Virus record (IMG/VR): IMGVR_UViG_3300021081_000015
Location: 1 to 29,293 of that record
DNA: 29,293 nucleotides
From: a virus
Reading direction: 5' to 3' (one strand)
Made by a program: the position numbers and the translations under genes
Notes under the pieces: generated by a model
What the model was told of the DNA's origin: nothing
Seen by the model: the letters and a program-made list of their open reading frames with translations, nothing else
Databases searched by the model: none
Shown: positions 15,413 to 23,270 of the stretch, in pieces
Numbering within the stretch: the first letter of the stretch is position 1
How the letters are laid out: the number at the start of each line of letters is the position of its first letter

Positions 15413-15786
15413 TGCTCAAGCCGTCACAGATCCGCCTGTCCGACGCCGATCGCGAGGAGTACGGCGGCCCGGAGTGGCTCGACCTCGACCCGACCGCGTT
15501 CACCGCCCGGCGCGTGAGTGTCCTGAGCGCGTGGGAGCGGGAGTGCGGGGTCAAGGTCATCGACCTCGTCACCGGCGAGCTTGACGTCCGGGCGATGGAG
15601 ACGCTGCGGGTGATGGCCTGGTACGCGCGCAAGCTCGCGGGCCTGGACACGGCGTGGTCGACGTTCGACCCGCACATCCTGGAGGCGCAGATGCGCCACC
15701 CGGAGCTGCCGGAGGCCGCTGATGTGGACCCCCCAGCGCAGTCCTCGCCCGAGTCCTCGACGGACGAGGTATCGACGACTGGCTGA
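15412..15786 (+). CDS. Tail assembly chaperone, short form (gpG-like)
   Basis: 124 aa, ATG 15412 overlapping the previous stop by one base. It is acidic and helical (LSAWERECGVKVIDLVTGEL, ALETLRVMAWYARKLAG-type helix) and ends in a low-complexity tail (PPAQSSPESSTDEVSTTG). It is the last gene before the tape measure apart from an opposite-strand insertion, the canonical place for lambda G/GT-type chaperones, which load the tape measure during tail assembly. The tail contains the slippery CCCCCCA at 15729-15735, where a fraction of ribosomes should shift to the -1 frame. Confidence 0.8.
   Translation: MLKPSQIRLSDADREEYGGPEWLDLDPTAFTARRVSVLSAWERECGVKVIDLVTGELDVRAMETLRVMAWYARKLAGLDTAWSTFDPHILEAQMRHPELPEAADVDPPAQSSPESSTDEVSTTG
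15729..15735 (+). other. -1 programmed frameshift heptamer CCCCCCA
   Basis: In the 0 frame the codons are C|CCC|CCA (15730-15735), the X XXY YYZ arrangement needed for simultaneous -1 slippage of two tRNAs to CCC and CCC. It is the only such site within the overlap of the two chaperone frames that I could find, and is about 50 nt upstream of the 0-frame stop. Confidence 0.72.
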
Positions 15787-15908
15787 GGGTGATGACGCCC
15801 TGGTTTTGGGAGACGTTTCAACTCCCCGCCCGCGAGGTCGAGGAGCTGACGCTCCGTCAGGCCGAGGCGTACCTCCACCGGTGGGAGATCCGGCAGCGCA
15901 AGAGCTAG
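15732..15908 (+). CDS. Tail assembly chaperone, T-like extension in the -1 frame
   Basis: This -1 frame is open from 15723 and reads on past the 0-frame stop at 15784-15786 to TAG 15906-15908. After the shift the fusion continues SAVLARVLDGRGIDDWLRVMTPWFW, then ETFQLPAREVEELTLRQAEAYLHRWEIRQRKS. The VDWL…F…L…VEELTLRQAEAYL style is that of actinophage second-frame chaperone domains. The full fusion would run from 15412 to 15908 (about 165 aa). Independent initiation at ATG 15792 is possible, but the conserved-looking residues begin upstream of it, which favours frameshifting. The stop shares CTAG with the stop of the opposite-strand gene. Confidence 0.75.
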   Translation, partial: PSAVLARVLDGRGIDDWLRVMTPWFWETFQLPAREVEELTLRQAEAYLHRWEIRQRKS

Positions 15909-16408
15909 CGGCCGTACTTCAGGCATCTGCCACCCAGCACCAGCCCGGACGCGCGTAGGTCTTCGAGTACCAGATCACCATTGGGCGCGGTGCCGTTGTG
16001 CCTGGCCAGGAGGTTCTCCATCGGACCGATCTGATTGTCGATGTCCTTGGACATGTGCTCGGGGGCCACGTCACGGATCGTCTTCAGGTCGCCGACGGTC
16101 TTCTCGACTCGCGCCCAGTCCACGGTAGATCCATCGGGGTGCTTGACGACGGCCAAGATGTCGTCGGTTACGTCGGACAGGGCCGGGATGAGTAGGGCGC
16201 AGGTGCCCGCCTCGTCCATGGCCACCCTCGTCGCTGCGGGTTGCGGATCGCTCGCCACGCGCCATCCCAGCATCACGGCCACACCGACCGCGCCGAGCAG
16301 CGCGAAGCTGATCGCCAGGCCGAGCAGGACGGGCCAGATCCTCCGTCGCCGTACCGGACCGCGCTGCCCTGATGGTGGTGCCCCGCCGTGCTCGTATCCA
16401 TCGCTCAT
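15905..16408 (-). CDS. Single-pass membrane protein inserted in the tail operon (moron candidate)
   Basis: 167 aa, ATG 16408 (in-frame GTG 16417 is an alternative; no strong ribosome site for either). The short N-terminus is followed by RRRR (20-23) and one hydrophobic helix (WPVLLGLAISFALLGAVGVAVML, about 25-47), the arrangement of a type II anchor or uncleaved signal with a soluble outer domain of about 115 residues. Two cysteines (GTCALL and GGRCLKYGR, 3 from the end) could form a disulfide outside the cell. It lies antiparallel between the chaperone and tape measure genes and so needs its own promoter. Such insertions are usually expressed in lysogens and often encode superinfection exclusion or surface proteins. 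No family is recognised. Confidence 0.75.
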   Translation of the reverse strand: MSDGYEHGGAPPSGQRGPVRRRRIWPVLLGLAISFALLGAVGVAVMLGWRVASDPQPAATRVAMDEAGTCALLIPALSDVTDDILAVVKHPDGSTVDWARVEKTVGDLKTIRDVAPEHMSKDIDNQIGPMENLLARHNGTAPNGDLVLEDLRASGLVLGGRCLKYGR

Positions 16409-16475
16409 TTGCCGCACGGTACATCCCGCCACCACATGATCACGGTCCGCTGACCGGGGGAGGCGGGGTAGCCGC

Positions 16476-18422
16476 ATGGCCAATGAGGTCAGGCTTGACA
16501 TCGCCGTAACAGGCGAGCAGCAGGCCAAGGCAAAGCTCAAGCAGGTCGAAGACGCGGCGGTCAAGGCTGGCGACGGCATCGAGGGCATGGGCGAGGATGC
16601 CGATGTCGCCGCGAAGAAGTCCGACGGGCTCGGCGAATCCCTTGGGGATGCCACCAAAGAGGCGGGCTACCTTGAGCGTCAGATCGCCTCGACGACCGAC
16701 CGCCTCAAGGATCTGATCAAGCAGCTCGACGCTACCGGTGACACGTCGCTGGTCAAAGACATTCGTAAGGGCAAGCGCGAAGTCCGCCAACTCGAAGGAT
16801 TCGCCAAGGAGCTGCTCGCGCCCGTAGCCACGGGTGCTGCCGAGGCGGGCACCTGGGTCGGCACCATAATCGGCAAGTCGCTGCTTGACGGACTGAAGGT
16901 GGCCGCCGCCGCAGCGTCTGAGGTAGTCATCCCGCTCCTCGCCGGCATCGCTATCGCTGCCACTCCGCTCATCGGCGCTTCGGTGGCGGCTGGCGTACTC
17001 GGCGGCGTCGGTGCCGGCGGGATCATCGGCGGAATCATGGCTGCGTCCCAGGATCCCCGGGTGGTCGACGCGGCCGGCGGAGTGGCCGAGCGGGTCAAGG
17101 ATGCGTTCGCCGGTGCGGCAGAGCCTTTCATCGCTCCGATGCTCAAGTCGCTGTCGATCCTGCAGACGGCCGGGACGAACACCGCAAGGAGTCTTGCTGG
17201 ACCATTCGCCTCGCTGGCACCGCTGCTGACACCGCTGGCCAACGGCCTGGCGGGCTTGGTCTCCAATGCGATGCCCGGCCTGACGAAGGCGTTCGAGGCG
17301 GCCAAGCCAGTCCTCCGGGTGGTCGCGGACGAACTGCCGCACATCGGCGAGGCGCTCAGCTCGTTCTTTTCCGCCACGTCCGAGGGCGGCGACGGCGCAG
17401 CCATAGCCATGGCGCAGATCCTGAACGTTGTCCAGGACGTGATCGTCTTCGTCGGCAACCTGCTCGGCGATCTCGGGCAGGCCTATGAATGGTCGGTCCG
17501 TACCGGTGTCGCAGTGTCTGGCGTATTTGAGGACATTTTCGGCTGGATGCCGCTCATCGGCGATATCTTCGCAAGCTCGAATGATCACTTCGAGGACCTG
17601 ATCGCCAGCCTGAACGCAGGCAAGAACCCGATCGGCGACTTCTCCGGCGGCATGACCGACATCGGGGACTCGACCGAGACGGCCGCAGCAAAGGTCGAAA
17701 CCCTGAAGTCCGCCATCGATGAGCTTTTCGGCAAGACGATGAGCCTGGACGAGGCGAACCTGCACTACAAGGAAGGGCTGCTCTCCCTACAGGAGGAGCT
17801 GACCAGCGGCACGCGCACCCTGAACGAGAACACAGAGGCGGGCCAGGACAACGTCGAGGCCATCCTGCAGCAGATAGGCAAGATAGAAACTCTTCGTAAG
17901 GCCAACGCTGACGGGGCGATGGGCCTCGAAGGTGCCAACAAGGTGTACGACGCACACCTCGAGCAGCTGCGTAAGAACCTGCTGAGTCTCGGCTACAACG
18001 CCGCCGCGGTCCAGGTGCTGATCGACAAGTACAAGAACATCCCGAAGAACGTCACCACTCAGCTGTCTGTCTCCTATACCGGAGGCTTCTCCACCGGCGG
18101 TAATGCAGCATTCAGTCAGCGTGCCTCCGGCGGTCCGGTCAAGCCCGGCCAGCCGTACCTCGTCGGCGAGCAGGGTCCCGAGTTGGTGACCTTCGGCGAG
18201 AACGGCACGGTCCACACCGCATCGGACACCGCGGCCATGATGTCGGGCGCTTCCGGCGGCTCGATGGGCGGCGCGGCGGCCGGCGGCGGCGGTACGCAGG
18301 TCACGATCGGGCTTGCGCCCGGCGGCGACCAGGCACTCCTGTCGATGCTCGTCGGCATGCTGCAGATCTACGTCCAGGGCCACGGCGGCAACGTCCAGGA
18401 TGCACTCGGATGGGACAGGTGA
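16476..18422 (+). CDS. Tail tape measure protein
   Basis: 648 aa, ATG with GGGGAGG upstream. It has an N-terminal coiled-coil region (GEQQAKAKLKQVEDAAVKAGDGIEGM), hydrophobic Gly/Ala-rich segments at about 140-195 (VVIPLLAGIAIAATPLIGASVAAG, VGAGGIIGGIMAAS), long helical sections, and the common end pattern FSTGG…FSQRASGGPVKPGQPYLVGEQGPELVTF (about 540-590) before a Gly-rich tail. It sets tail length and enters the cell envelope at injection. At about 1.5 angstroms per helical residue the tail would be near 100 nm. This identifies the particle as a siphovirus. Confidence 0.93.
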   Translation: MANEVRLDIAVTGEQQAKAKLKQVEDAAVKAGDGIEGMGEDADVAAKKSDGLGESLGDATKEAGYLERQIASTTDRLKDLIKQLDATGDTSLVKDIRKGKREVRQLEGFAKELLAPVATGAAEAGTWVGTIIGKSLLDGLKVAAAAASEVVIPLLAGIAIAATPLIGASVAAGVLGGVGAGGIIGGIMAASQDPRVVDAAGGVAERVKDAFAGAAEPFIAPMLKSLSILQTAGTNTARSLAGPFASLAPLLTPLANGLAGLVSNAMPGLTKAFEAAKPVLRVVADELPHIGEALSSFFSATSEGGDGAAIAMAQILNVVQDVIVFVGNLLGDLGQAYEWSVRTGVAVSGVFEDIFGWMPLIGDIFASSNDHFEDLIASLNAGKNPIGDFSGGMTDIGDSTETAAAKVETLKSAIDELFGKTMSLDEANLHYKEGLLSLQEELTSGTRTLNENTEAGQDNVEAILQQIGKIETLRKANADGAMGLEGANKVYDAHLEQLRKNLLSLGYNAAAVQVLIDKYKNIPKNVTTQLSVSYTGGFSTGGNAAFSQRASGGPVKPGQPYLVGEQGPELVTFGENGTVHTASDTAAMMSGASGGSMGGAAAGGGGTQVTIGLAPGGDQALLSMLVGMLQIYVQGHGGNVQDALGWDR

Positions 18423-18426
18423 GCTC

Positions 18427-20625
18427 ATGGCCTGGCCTACGACACCCCTCGACGTCAAAGTAGAACTCGCGCTCGGCGCGGACCTGTCCGCCGCTCCCGC
18501 GACGTGGACGTGGACGGACATCACCGCCTACACCCGCATCGACGAGGGTGGTGTCCGTATCACCCGCGGCCGTACGGGCTCCGCTCAGACTGCGGCCCCG
18601 ATGCAGATCGTCGCCAAACTCGACAACACGGACGGCCGTTTCGCCCGCCACAACCCTCTCGGCGCCTACTACGGACTCCTGCGCAAGAACACCCCGATGC
18701 GGGTGTCCGTCAACCCGGGCACTGGGTACGTGTCCCGCGGGATCGCCTATGTCCCGGCGTGGGCTCCGGAGTGGGATCCGTCCGAGCAGGACCAGTGGGT
18801 GACGGTCACGGCGTACGGTCTGCTGCGCCGGATCCGGCAGGGCAACGCGCCCGTCCGGTCGACGCTGCGCCGCTCGATCGCTGCCGCCGGGCCGGTGGCC
18901 TACTGGCCGTGCGAGGACGGCGGCGACGCCATCGCCGCAGCGTCGGCACTGTCGAACGCGGACCCGCTAACGGTGACCGGCACGGTCACGTTCGAGGCAG
19001 TCGACGATTTTATCTTCACCGGCGGCGGGCGCGCCCAGTACGGGACGCTGTCCCTGCCGGACCTGTCCGGTGGCGGCAAGTTGTCGGCGTCGCTGCCCGC
19101 GTCGGCTACGGCGGCGATGGCGTCGCAGTGGTCGGTGCAGTGCGGAGCAGTGACCAACCCGCTGCTGACCTCGGGTGACATCGTCCTGCTGGACTGGACG
19201 ACCCCGGGCGGGACGTACGTTCGCTGGCAGCTGGTCATGACGACCGGCCTCGTCACGCAGGTGGTCGCCACCTCGGCCGCAGGCGTGGCGACTGTCGTGT
19301 GCAGCGACGGCGGGGTGACAACCACTTTCGTCGGCCACTGGGTCAGTGCGACGCAGAACGGCGGCAACATCGACGTCATCGTCCACACTGCCCACACCAC
19401 CACCTGCTCCGGCAGCGTCGCCGGGACCCTCACTGGGCCGAAGGACATCACCGCCAACAGCACGGGTGTTACCTCAAGCGGGCAGTTCCCGGTCGGGCAC
19501 ATCACGATGTTCGCCGACGCGACGCCACCGTTCGAATGGCGCACCTTCGGCAACGACGCGTACGGCGTCAGTGTCGGCGGGGCCGTCAACGGCTACGACG
19601 GCGAGGCGACCCACATCAGGCTCGCCCGGTGCGCCGAAGAGGACGGCGTGCCGATGCTGGCCATCACTGCGCCGTCAGCGGATTTCGTCCGCCGCATGAG
19701 CTACCAGCCGCCCGCCTCCGCGATCGCGCTCTACACCGAGTGCGAGCAGACCGAGCTCGGCATCCTGTACGAGGCGTTGACCGGCGAGTTGGGCTACATC
19801 ACCCGCGAGCAGCGGTACAACGCCACCGCGGCGCTCAGCCTCAACTACGCGGCGGGGCACGTCGCGCCACCGTGGCGGCCTTACGACGGCGACCGCAACA
19901 CCCGCAACGACATCACTGTGACCGGCGCCGGCGGCACCTCGGCCCGCAGCGTCGATATGGACAGCACCGACCCGGCTACCGGTGTCGGAACGTACGCCAC
20001 GACGTACCCGGTCAACACGTACCGGGACGGCTACCTGGCCGATATCGCCACGTGGCTGAGGCGCCTCGGCACCAACGACGAACTGCAGTGGCCGGACATC
20101 AACCTGGACCTGGCCCGATCCACGGACCTGATCGCCGCATGGCTGGCACTGGACCTGGGCGAGCGCATCCACGTAGATGGCCATCCGTCGCCGCTGACGA
20201 CCGGCACGATCCGGCTACTCCTGGAGGGCTACAGCGAGCAGATCAGCAGTTTCACGTGGCAGCTCACGCTGAATCTGCTGTCCGCTGAGCCGTGGACCGT
20301 CGCGGAGCTCGACAGCGACACGCTCGGCAAACTCGACTCCGGCTCATCGACGCTCACCAGCAACATCACCTCCACGGCTACATCGGTGTCGGTGACGACG
20401 TCGGTCGCAGGCGACCTGTGGACGACCGACGCGAACGAGCTCGACGCTGGCGTCAGGGGCCCGCTGTACATCACGATCGGTGGCCTGATCTACCGGTGCA
20501 CCAACATCACCGGCGCGGCATCGCCTCAAACATTCACGATCGTCCGGCTCGGCGCGGGTGCAGACAAGGCGCACTCCGCTGGCGACGAGGTCCACACCTA
20601 CCGACCTGCCGTTCTGGCGCTGTGA
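18427..20625 (+). CDS. Large minor tail protein (distal tail/tip)
   Basis: 732 aa from ATG 18427. An N-terminal segment (LDVKVELALGADLSAAPATWTWTDITAYTR, then VRITRGRTGSAQTAAPMQIVAKLDNTDGRF) is the typical start of actinophage distal tail/tip proteins. A segment around residues 155-330 (PVAYWPCEDGG … FTGGGRAQYGTLSLPDLSGG … WVSATQNGGNIDVIVHTAH) has the look of a concanavalin/LamG-like carbohydrate-binding domain. The last third (LYTECEQTELGILYEALTGELGYITREQRYNATAAL) resembles baseplate hub-type folds, ending in a small beta domain. It would build the tail tip and may bind host surface glycans. It starts 4 bp after the tape measure stop. Confidence 0.82.
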   Translation: MAWPTTPLDVKVELALGADLSAAPATWTWTDITAYTRIDEGGVRITRGRTGSAQTAAPMQIVAKLDNTDGRFARHNPLGAYYGLLRKNTPMRVSVNPGTGYVSRGIAYVPAWAPEWDPSEQDQWVTVTAYGLLRRIRQGNAPVRSTLRRSIAAAGPVAYWPCEDGGDAIAAASALSNADPLTVTGTVTFEAVDDFIFTGGGRAQYGTLSLPDLSGGGKLSASLPASATAAMASQWSVQCGAVTNPLLTSGDIVLLDWTTPGGTYVRWQLVMTTGLVTQVVATSAAGVATVVCSDGGVTTTFVGHWVSATQNGGNIDVIVHTAHTTTCSGSVAGTLTGPKDITANSTGVTSSGQFPVGHITMFADATPPFEWRTFGNDAYGVSVGGAVNGYDGEATHIRLARCAEEDGVPMLAITAPSADFVRRMSYQPPASAIALYTECEQTELGILYEALTGELGYITREQRYNATAALSLNYAAGHVAPPWRPYDGDRNTRNDITVTGAGGTSARSVDMDSTDPATGVGTYATTYPVNTYRDGYLADIATWLRRLGTNDELQWPDINLDLARSTDLIAAWLALDLGERIHVDGHPSPLTTGTIRLLLEGYSEQISSFTWQLTLNLLSAEPWTVAELDSDTLGKLDSGSSTLTSNITSTATSVSVTTSVAGDLWTTDANELDAGVRGPLYITIGGLIYRCTNITGAASPQTFTIVRLGAGADKAHSAGDEVHTYRPAVLAL

Positions 20626-20634
20626 GGAGAGCCA

Positions 20635-21177
20635 ATGACGACATACGCCTCCGGGCAGACACTCACCGCGGCCATGCTTACCGCTCTGGCCACGTTCGCG
20701 GAGCCGCTCCAGATCATCAAGGCGGCGACCGGCGCGACCCGCACCTCCACCACGGCGTCCACTGCGGACAGCGAGTTGACGCTCACCTTCCCCGCGAACC
20801 GCACCTACGAGTACGAACTGGAGTTGCTGCTCCTGTCCGCAGCCAACGCCGCCGGGGATTTTCGCGGCCGAATCGCGTGGACCAACTCGGCCACCGTCCA
20901 CCTCGTCGTCGCGGGCCTGGCCGACACGCTCGCGTTGGGTGCGATGGCTGACTACCAGGGCACTGCCGCGAATGCCGGTGTGGCTGACACGACGACCCCG
21001 ACGGGTGAGATGGTGCTCGGCTGCTCGACGACGGCGACGGCCGGCTACATGCGCGGCCGGATCATCACGGGTGCCAGCCCGGTCGTCGCGACGCTGGAGT
21101 GGGCGCAGTTCGTGTCCAACGCCAGCGCGACCAGCGTCCTGGCTGGCTCGTCGTGGACCGCGAGGAGGACGGCCTGA
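20635..21177 (+). CDS. Minor tail/tip protein
   Basis: 180 aa, ATG with GAGGAG upstream. It opens with TYASGQTLTAAMLTALATF, a common N-terminal attachment pattern of actinophage tip or fibre proteins, followed by a beta-sandwich-like body (ELTLTFPANRTYEYELELLLLSAANAAGDFRGRIAWTN … GRIITGASPVVATLEWAQFVSNASATSVLAGSSWTARRTA). It is placed between the large tip protein and the lysis genes, where receptor-binding or tip-decoration proteins usually lie. No catalytic residues are seen. The TGATG junction couples it to the endolysin candidate. Confidence 0.65.
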   Translation: MTTYASGQTLTAAMLTALATFAEPLQIIKAATGATRTSTTASTADSELTLTFPANRTYEYELELLLLSAANAAGDFRGRIAWTNSATVHLVVAGLADTLALGAMADYQGTAANAGVADTTTPTGEMVLGCSTTATAGYMRGRIITGASPVVATLEWAQFVSNASATSVLAGSSWTARRTA

Positions 21178-22019
21178 TGTCCGGCGTGACGATCACCGAT
21201 GAGATCTACTGGCAGCGCGAGGTCGTCACCCCCGACCTGGCGTGGCTGGGCGACGAGCTGTGCAGGCGTACGGGCCAGCCTGCGACTGCCGCAGGCGACA
21301 AGGGCAACGAGGCGCACCGCCGTGGCTCCCACAGGAGCCAGGACTGGATCCTGCACTCGGTCTACTGCACCAACCGGACGTACACCGTCCAGTCCGGACT
21401 GGCGGCGGCGCAGCTGCTCCACATCGCCGGTTTCGACTTCACGCCGGGCAACGCCACCGCCATGATCGCGCAGTGCAAGCGGCTGATGGCGGCGATGAGG
21501 GCGGGGCAGCTCGAAGAGGTCCGCGAGCTGTACGGCAACGTCGATGGGGACCAGGTCGTCGACGGCTGGAACAACCTGGAGAACCGGGCTGCCAGCTCGG
21601 ACAGCTCGCACCTGTGGCACTGGCACCTCGGCCTGGACCGGCGCCATCTGACCGACCGCTCCCTGATGGAGCGCATCGTAGCTATCGCACTGGGAGATGA
21701 CATGGAGCAGAAAGACCTCCTCGCCCAGAAGACCGCGGTGAGCGGCCGGACGGTGGGCCACGTGCTCGCCGACGTGTCCAATCTGCGCGACTGGCTGTAC
21801 GGCCTGCCCGGCGCTACTGCCGGGAACCCGCCGCCGACCGGCTCGCGCGCTGACCTGCTGGTGGCCGCTGCTCAGCGTCCGGCGGTGCAGCCCGCTCCGG
21901 TGGACGCCGCCGCTGTCGCCACGGCTCTCGCCCCGTTCCTGGCTCCGCTGCTGGAGGCTGCCGCTGAGGCTGCTGTCCGCCGGGTGCTGGGTGCCGTGGA
22001 CGGAGCGACCCCGTCATGA
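21177..22019 (+). CDS. Endolysin candidate (possible Zn-peptidase), upstream of holin
   Basis: 280 aa from ATG 21177 with GAGGAGG upstream. The first 160 residues form a conserved-looking domain: DEIYWQREVVTPDLAWLGDELCRR, NEAHRRGSHRSQDWILHSVYC, LLHIAGFDFTPG, WNNLENRAASSDSSHLWHWHLGLDRR. The histidines and aspartate in GSHRSQ, GFDFTPG and SSHLWHWHLGLD could bind zinc as in D,D-peptidases of the M15 type, but spacing is not classical. A linker (GNPPPTGSR) and an Ala-rich helical C-terminus (AAAVATALAPFLAPLLEAAAEAAVRRVLG) follow and could mediate oligomerisation or wall targeting. Placement at the end of the tail module and 4-bp overlap with a holin-like gene support a lytic enzyme. A tail-associated hydrolase is the alternative. 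Confidence 0.5.
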   Translation: MSGVTITDEIYWQREVVTPDLAWLGDELCRRTGQPATAAGDKGNEAHRRGSHRSQDWILHSVYCTNRTYTVQSGLAAAQLLHIAGFDFTPGNATAMIAQCKRLMAAMRAGQLEEVRELYGNVDGDQVVDGWNNLENRAASSDSSHLWHWHLGLDRRHLTDRSLMERIVAIALGDDMEQKDLLAQKTAVSGRTVGHVLADVSNLRDWLYGLPGATAGNPPPTGSRADLLVAAAQRPAVQPAPVDAAAVATALAPFLAPLLEAAAEAAVRRVLGAVDGATPS

Positions 22020-22441
22020 CCGCACCCGAGATCCCGAAGGTCAGCTGGTCGCAGGTGACCCTGGCCGCGATCGTGGTCCCGTCCATCGCCCTGCTGGTGT
22101 ATGGGCTGGTCAAGTCGGGCGAGTCCCTGGCTGCGATCGTGGCCGGGGTGACCGTGCTGCTCGCGGCCGTGGGCTACCAGGCGTCGCAGGCGTCGAGGGC
22201 CTCCACACAGATCCAGTCGGCGCGCGAGGAGATCGCGGAGGTCAAGACCCTCGCGAACGGCAACCTCAGCCGCGCCGACGCTGAGCGGGCCAAGGTGCAG
22301 GGCGAGGCGATCGAGCGACTGGCGGCGCTGCACGAGAAGCAAACCACCGACATGCGGGCCCAGTATCAGCAGATGCTCGCGCTCGCGGTGCAGCTGCCGC
22401 CGGGGACTGCGATGCCGCAGCTGACGCTGGGCCCGGAGTAG
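22016..22441 (+). CDS. Holin-like two-helix membrane protein
   Basis: 141 aa, ATG overlapping the preceding stop by 4 bp. Two transmembrane helices (VTLAAIVVPSIALLVYGLV, about 12-31, and SLAAIVAGVTVLLAAVGYQA, about 37-57) are separated by a short charged turn (KSGE). A long charged coiled-coil tail follows (STQIQSAREEIAEVKTLANGNLSRADAERAKVQGEAIERLAALHEKQ) and ends in a short Pro-rich segment. A small two-helix protein after a wall-hydrolase candidate at the end of the late operon is best read as a holin. The long coiled-coil tail is larger than in minimal holins. Confidence 0.65.
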   Translation: MTAPEIPKVSWSQVTLAAIVVPSIALLVYGLVKSGESLAAIVAGVTVLLAAVGYQASQASRASTQIQSAREEIAEVKTLANGNLSRADAERAKVQGEAIERLAALHEKQTTDMRAQYQQMLALAVQLPPGTAMPQLTLGPE

Positions 22442-22508
22442 ACGCCCGGCTCGGTCAGCCTCGTGGGCGACGGGGCGGAGTAGACCCGCGGTATCCTGGG
22501 TGCACCTG

Positions 22509-22524
22509 GGCGTCTTCGGACGCC
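22509..22524 (+). terminator. TTCG tetraloop hairpin
   Basis: GGCGTC-TTCG-GACGCC is a perfect 6-bp stem with the extra-stable UUCG loop, 68 nt after the holin stop. It may be a first terminator of the late operon or part of an untranslated RNA structure. Confidence 0.5.
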
Positions 22525-22599
22525 GACCCGTACGGCACCGCCACTATCCGTCCGCTCGCATATGGTGGCGAGCACCCGAGCAGGCGTCGCGGCCGAGTC

Positions 22600-22614
22600 G
22601 TGTACATTGTGCAC
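22600..22614. promoter_or_regulatory. Imperfect inverted repeat GTGTACA-T-TGTGCAC
   Basis: Two 7-bp arms match at 6 of 7 positions around one base. The size fits a dimeric repressor site, but no adjacent promoter is clear, so function is unassigned. Confidence 0.3.
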
Positions 22615-22683
22615 AGCGCGGGGATCACGCCAGGTTTGCTGCCAGACCCTTCCGGCCGTGAGGCTGGTTGAGGCTCCCCGGCA

Positions 22684-22699
22684 TGTTGCACGTGAAACG
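22684..22699. promoter_or_regulatory. parS: parS-like ParB-binding site
   Basis: TGTTGCACGTGAAACG matches the bacterial parS consensus TGTTTCACGTGAAACA at 14 of 16 positions and the Streptomyces 14-mer GTTTCACGTGAAAC at 13 of 14. It lies just before the late terminator, in non-coding DNA. If functional, host or phage ParB would load here and help partition an extrachromosomal or prophage copy. No parA/parB gene is in the window. Confidence 0.5.
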
Positions 22700-22725
22700 G
22701 CCCGCTCTCTTCGGAGGGCGGGCCG
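22698..22725 (+). terminator. Late-operon terminator
   Basis: CGGCCCGCTCTC pairs with GAGGGCGGGCCG around TTCG; all 12 pairs form in plus-strand RNA (one G-U). AAA lies before and CTTTC after the stem. On the minus strand the G-U becomes an A-C mismatch, so it favours the rightward transcript. It ends 17 bp before the stop of the convergent gene. Confidence 0.8.
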
Positions 22726-22729
22726 CTTT

Positions 22730-22746
22730 CGTGCGTCCGGGGTCAG
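22730..22746. repeat. 17-bp direct repeat, copy 1
   Basis: CGTGCGTCCGGGGTCAG occurs here and at 24736-24752 in the same orientation. Each copy directly follows a related hairpin and contains the TGA stop (as TCA) of a leftward gene. Confidence 0.8.
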
Positions 22747-23201
22747 GCGGTCGGGTCCCGGCGCAGCTCCCACCACCGGTGCCCCTGATCGGACATCCCC
22801 GCGTGGCCTGTCCGACGCCAGCCGTCCGCCTCATGCAGCGCGATCGGCGCGGCGAACAGGTAGGTGATCTGCGGCAGCACGCTGGGCGCGACGACCGTGC
22901 GGTGCCGGTGCTCGTACGCCAGGGCGTACAGGCCCAGGTCACGGCCCGCGCCGCGCCGCTCGTAGTTGAGGCGGCACTTCAGGGTCAGCACCCCGCTGAT
23001 CTCCTGCACGATCGACCCGGCCCACGCGGCCGGTATGCCGTCGACGAGCACCATCGACAGCGTGGCTCCGAGGTAGTCGGCGGGCTCGTGCTCGGCGTCG
23101 GCCCACATCTGCTCGACCAGGCCGTCGTCGGCGAGGATCCCGCTGACCAGCTGGTCCCAGCGCGGGCGGCCGGGGGTCAGGGTCAGGATCTCGATGTCCA
23201 T
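22743..23201 (-). CDS. Hypothetical protein, last gene of the leftward operon
   Basis: 152 aa from ATG 23201, preceded on the minus strand by GAGAGGAC. The N-terminus reads MDIEILTLTPGRPRWDQLVSGILADDGLVEQMWADAEHEP, then LGATLSMVLVDGIPAAWAGSIVQ, then CRLNYERRGAGRDLGLYALAYEHRHRTVVAP and ending HAGMSDQGHRWWELRRDP. The mixture of a helix-rich start, a beta hairpin with VDGIPAAW and a late ER-RG-GRDLGLY…H segment faintly recalls GNAT acetyltransferases (acetyl-CoA loop plus helix), but no convincing Q/RxxGxG/A motif is present. Function is unassigned. It is probably cotranscribed with the 99-aa gene from the operator-promoter at 23609-23661. Confidence 0.7.
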   Translation of the reverse strand: MDIEILTLTPGRPRWDQLVSGILADDGLVEQMWADAEHEPADYLGATLSMVLVDGIPAAWAGSIVQEISGVLTLKCRLNYERRGAGRDLGLYALAYEHRHRTVVAPSVLPQITYLFAAPIALHEADGWRRTGHAGMSDQGHRWWELRRDPTA

Positions 23202-23231
23202 GCCATGTCCTCTCGGTAGGGTGAGGGAGGT

Positions 23232-23266
23232 CCGGCCCCGAGGTGCTTCTCTCATCTCGGGGCCGG
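23232..23266 (-). terminator. Intergenic hairpin
   Basis: CCGGCCCCGAG (23232-23242) pairs perfectly with CTCGGGGCCGG (23256-23266) across a 13-nt loop, between two leftward genes. It could reduce transcription into the distal gene or stabilise the upstream message. Confidence 0.6.
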
Positions 23267-23270
23267 GCTG

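Larger units (their letters stand above)
22442..22742. other. Non-coding junction between convergent operons
   Basis: About 300 bp without a supportable gene, between the last late gene and the 3' end of the leftward operon. It contains a TTCG-loop hairpin, an imperfect 7-bp inverted repeat, a parS-like site and the late terminator, each listed separately. Only short frames without ribosome sites are present. Confidence 0.8.

Noticed and set aside
15722-15958. Frame reading AEGDDALVLGDVSTP over the chaperone end
   Set aside because: It is the +1 frame; the -1 frame has the expected chaperone residues and a slippery heptamer.
16440-17765. 441-codon minus-strand frame opposite tape measure
   Set aside because: Antisense shadow of the tape measure gene.
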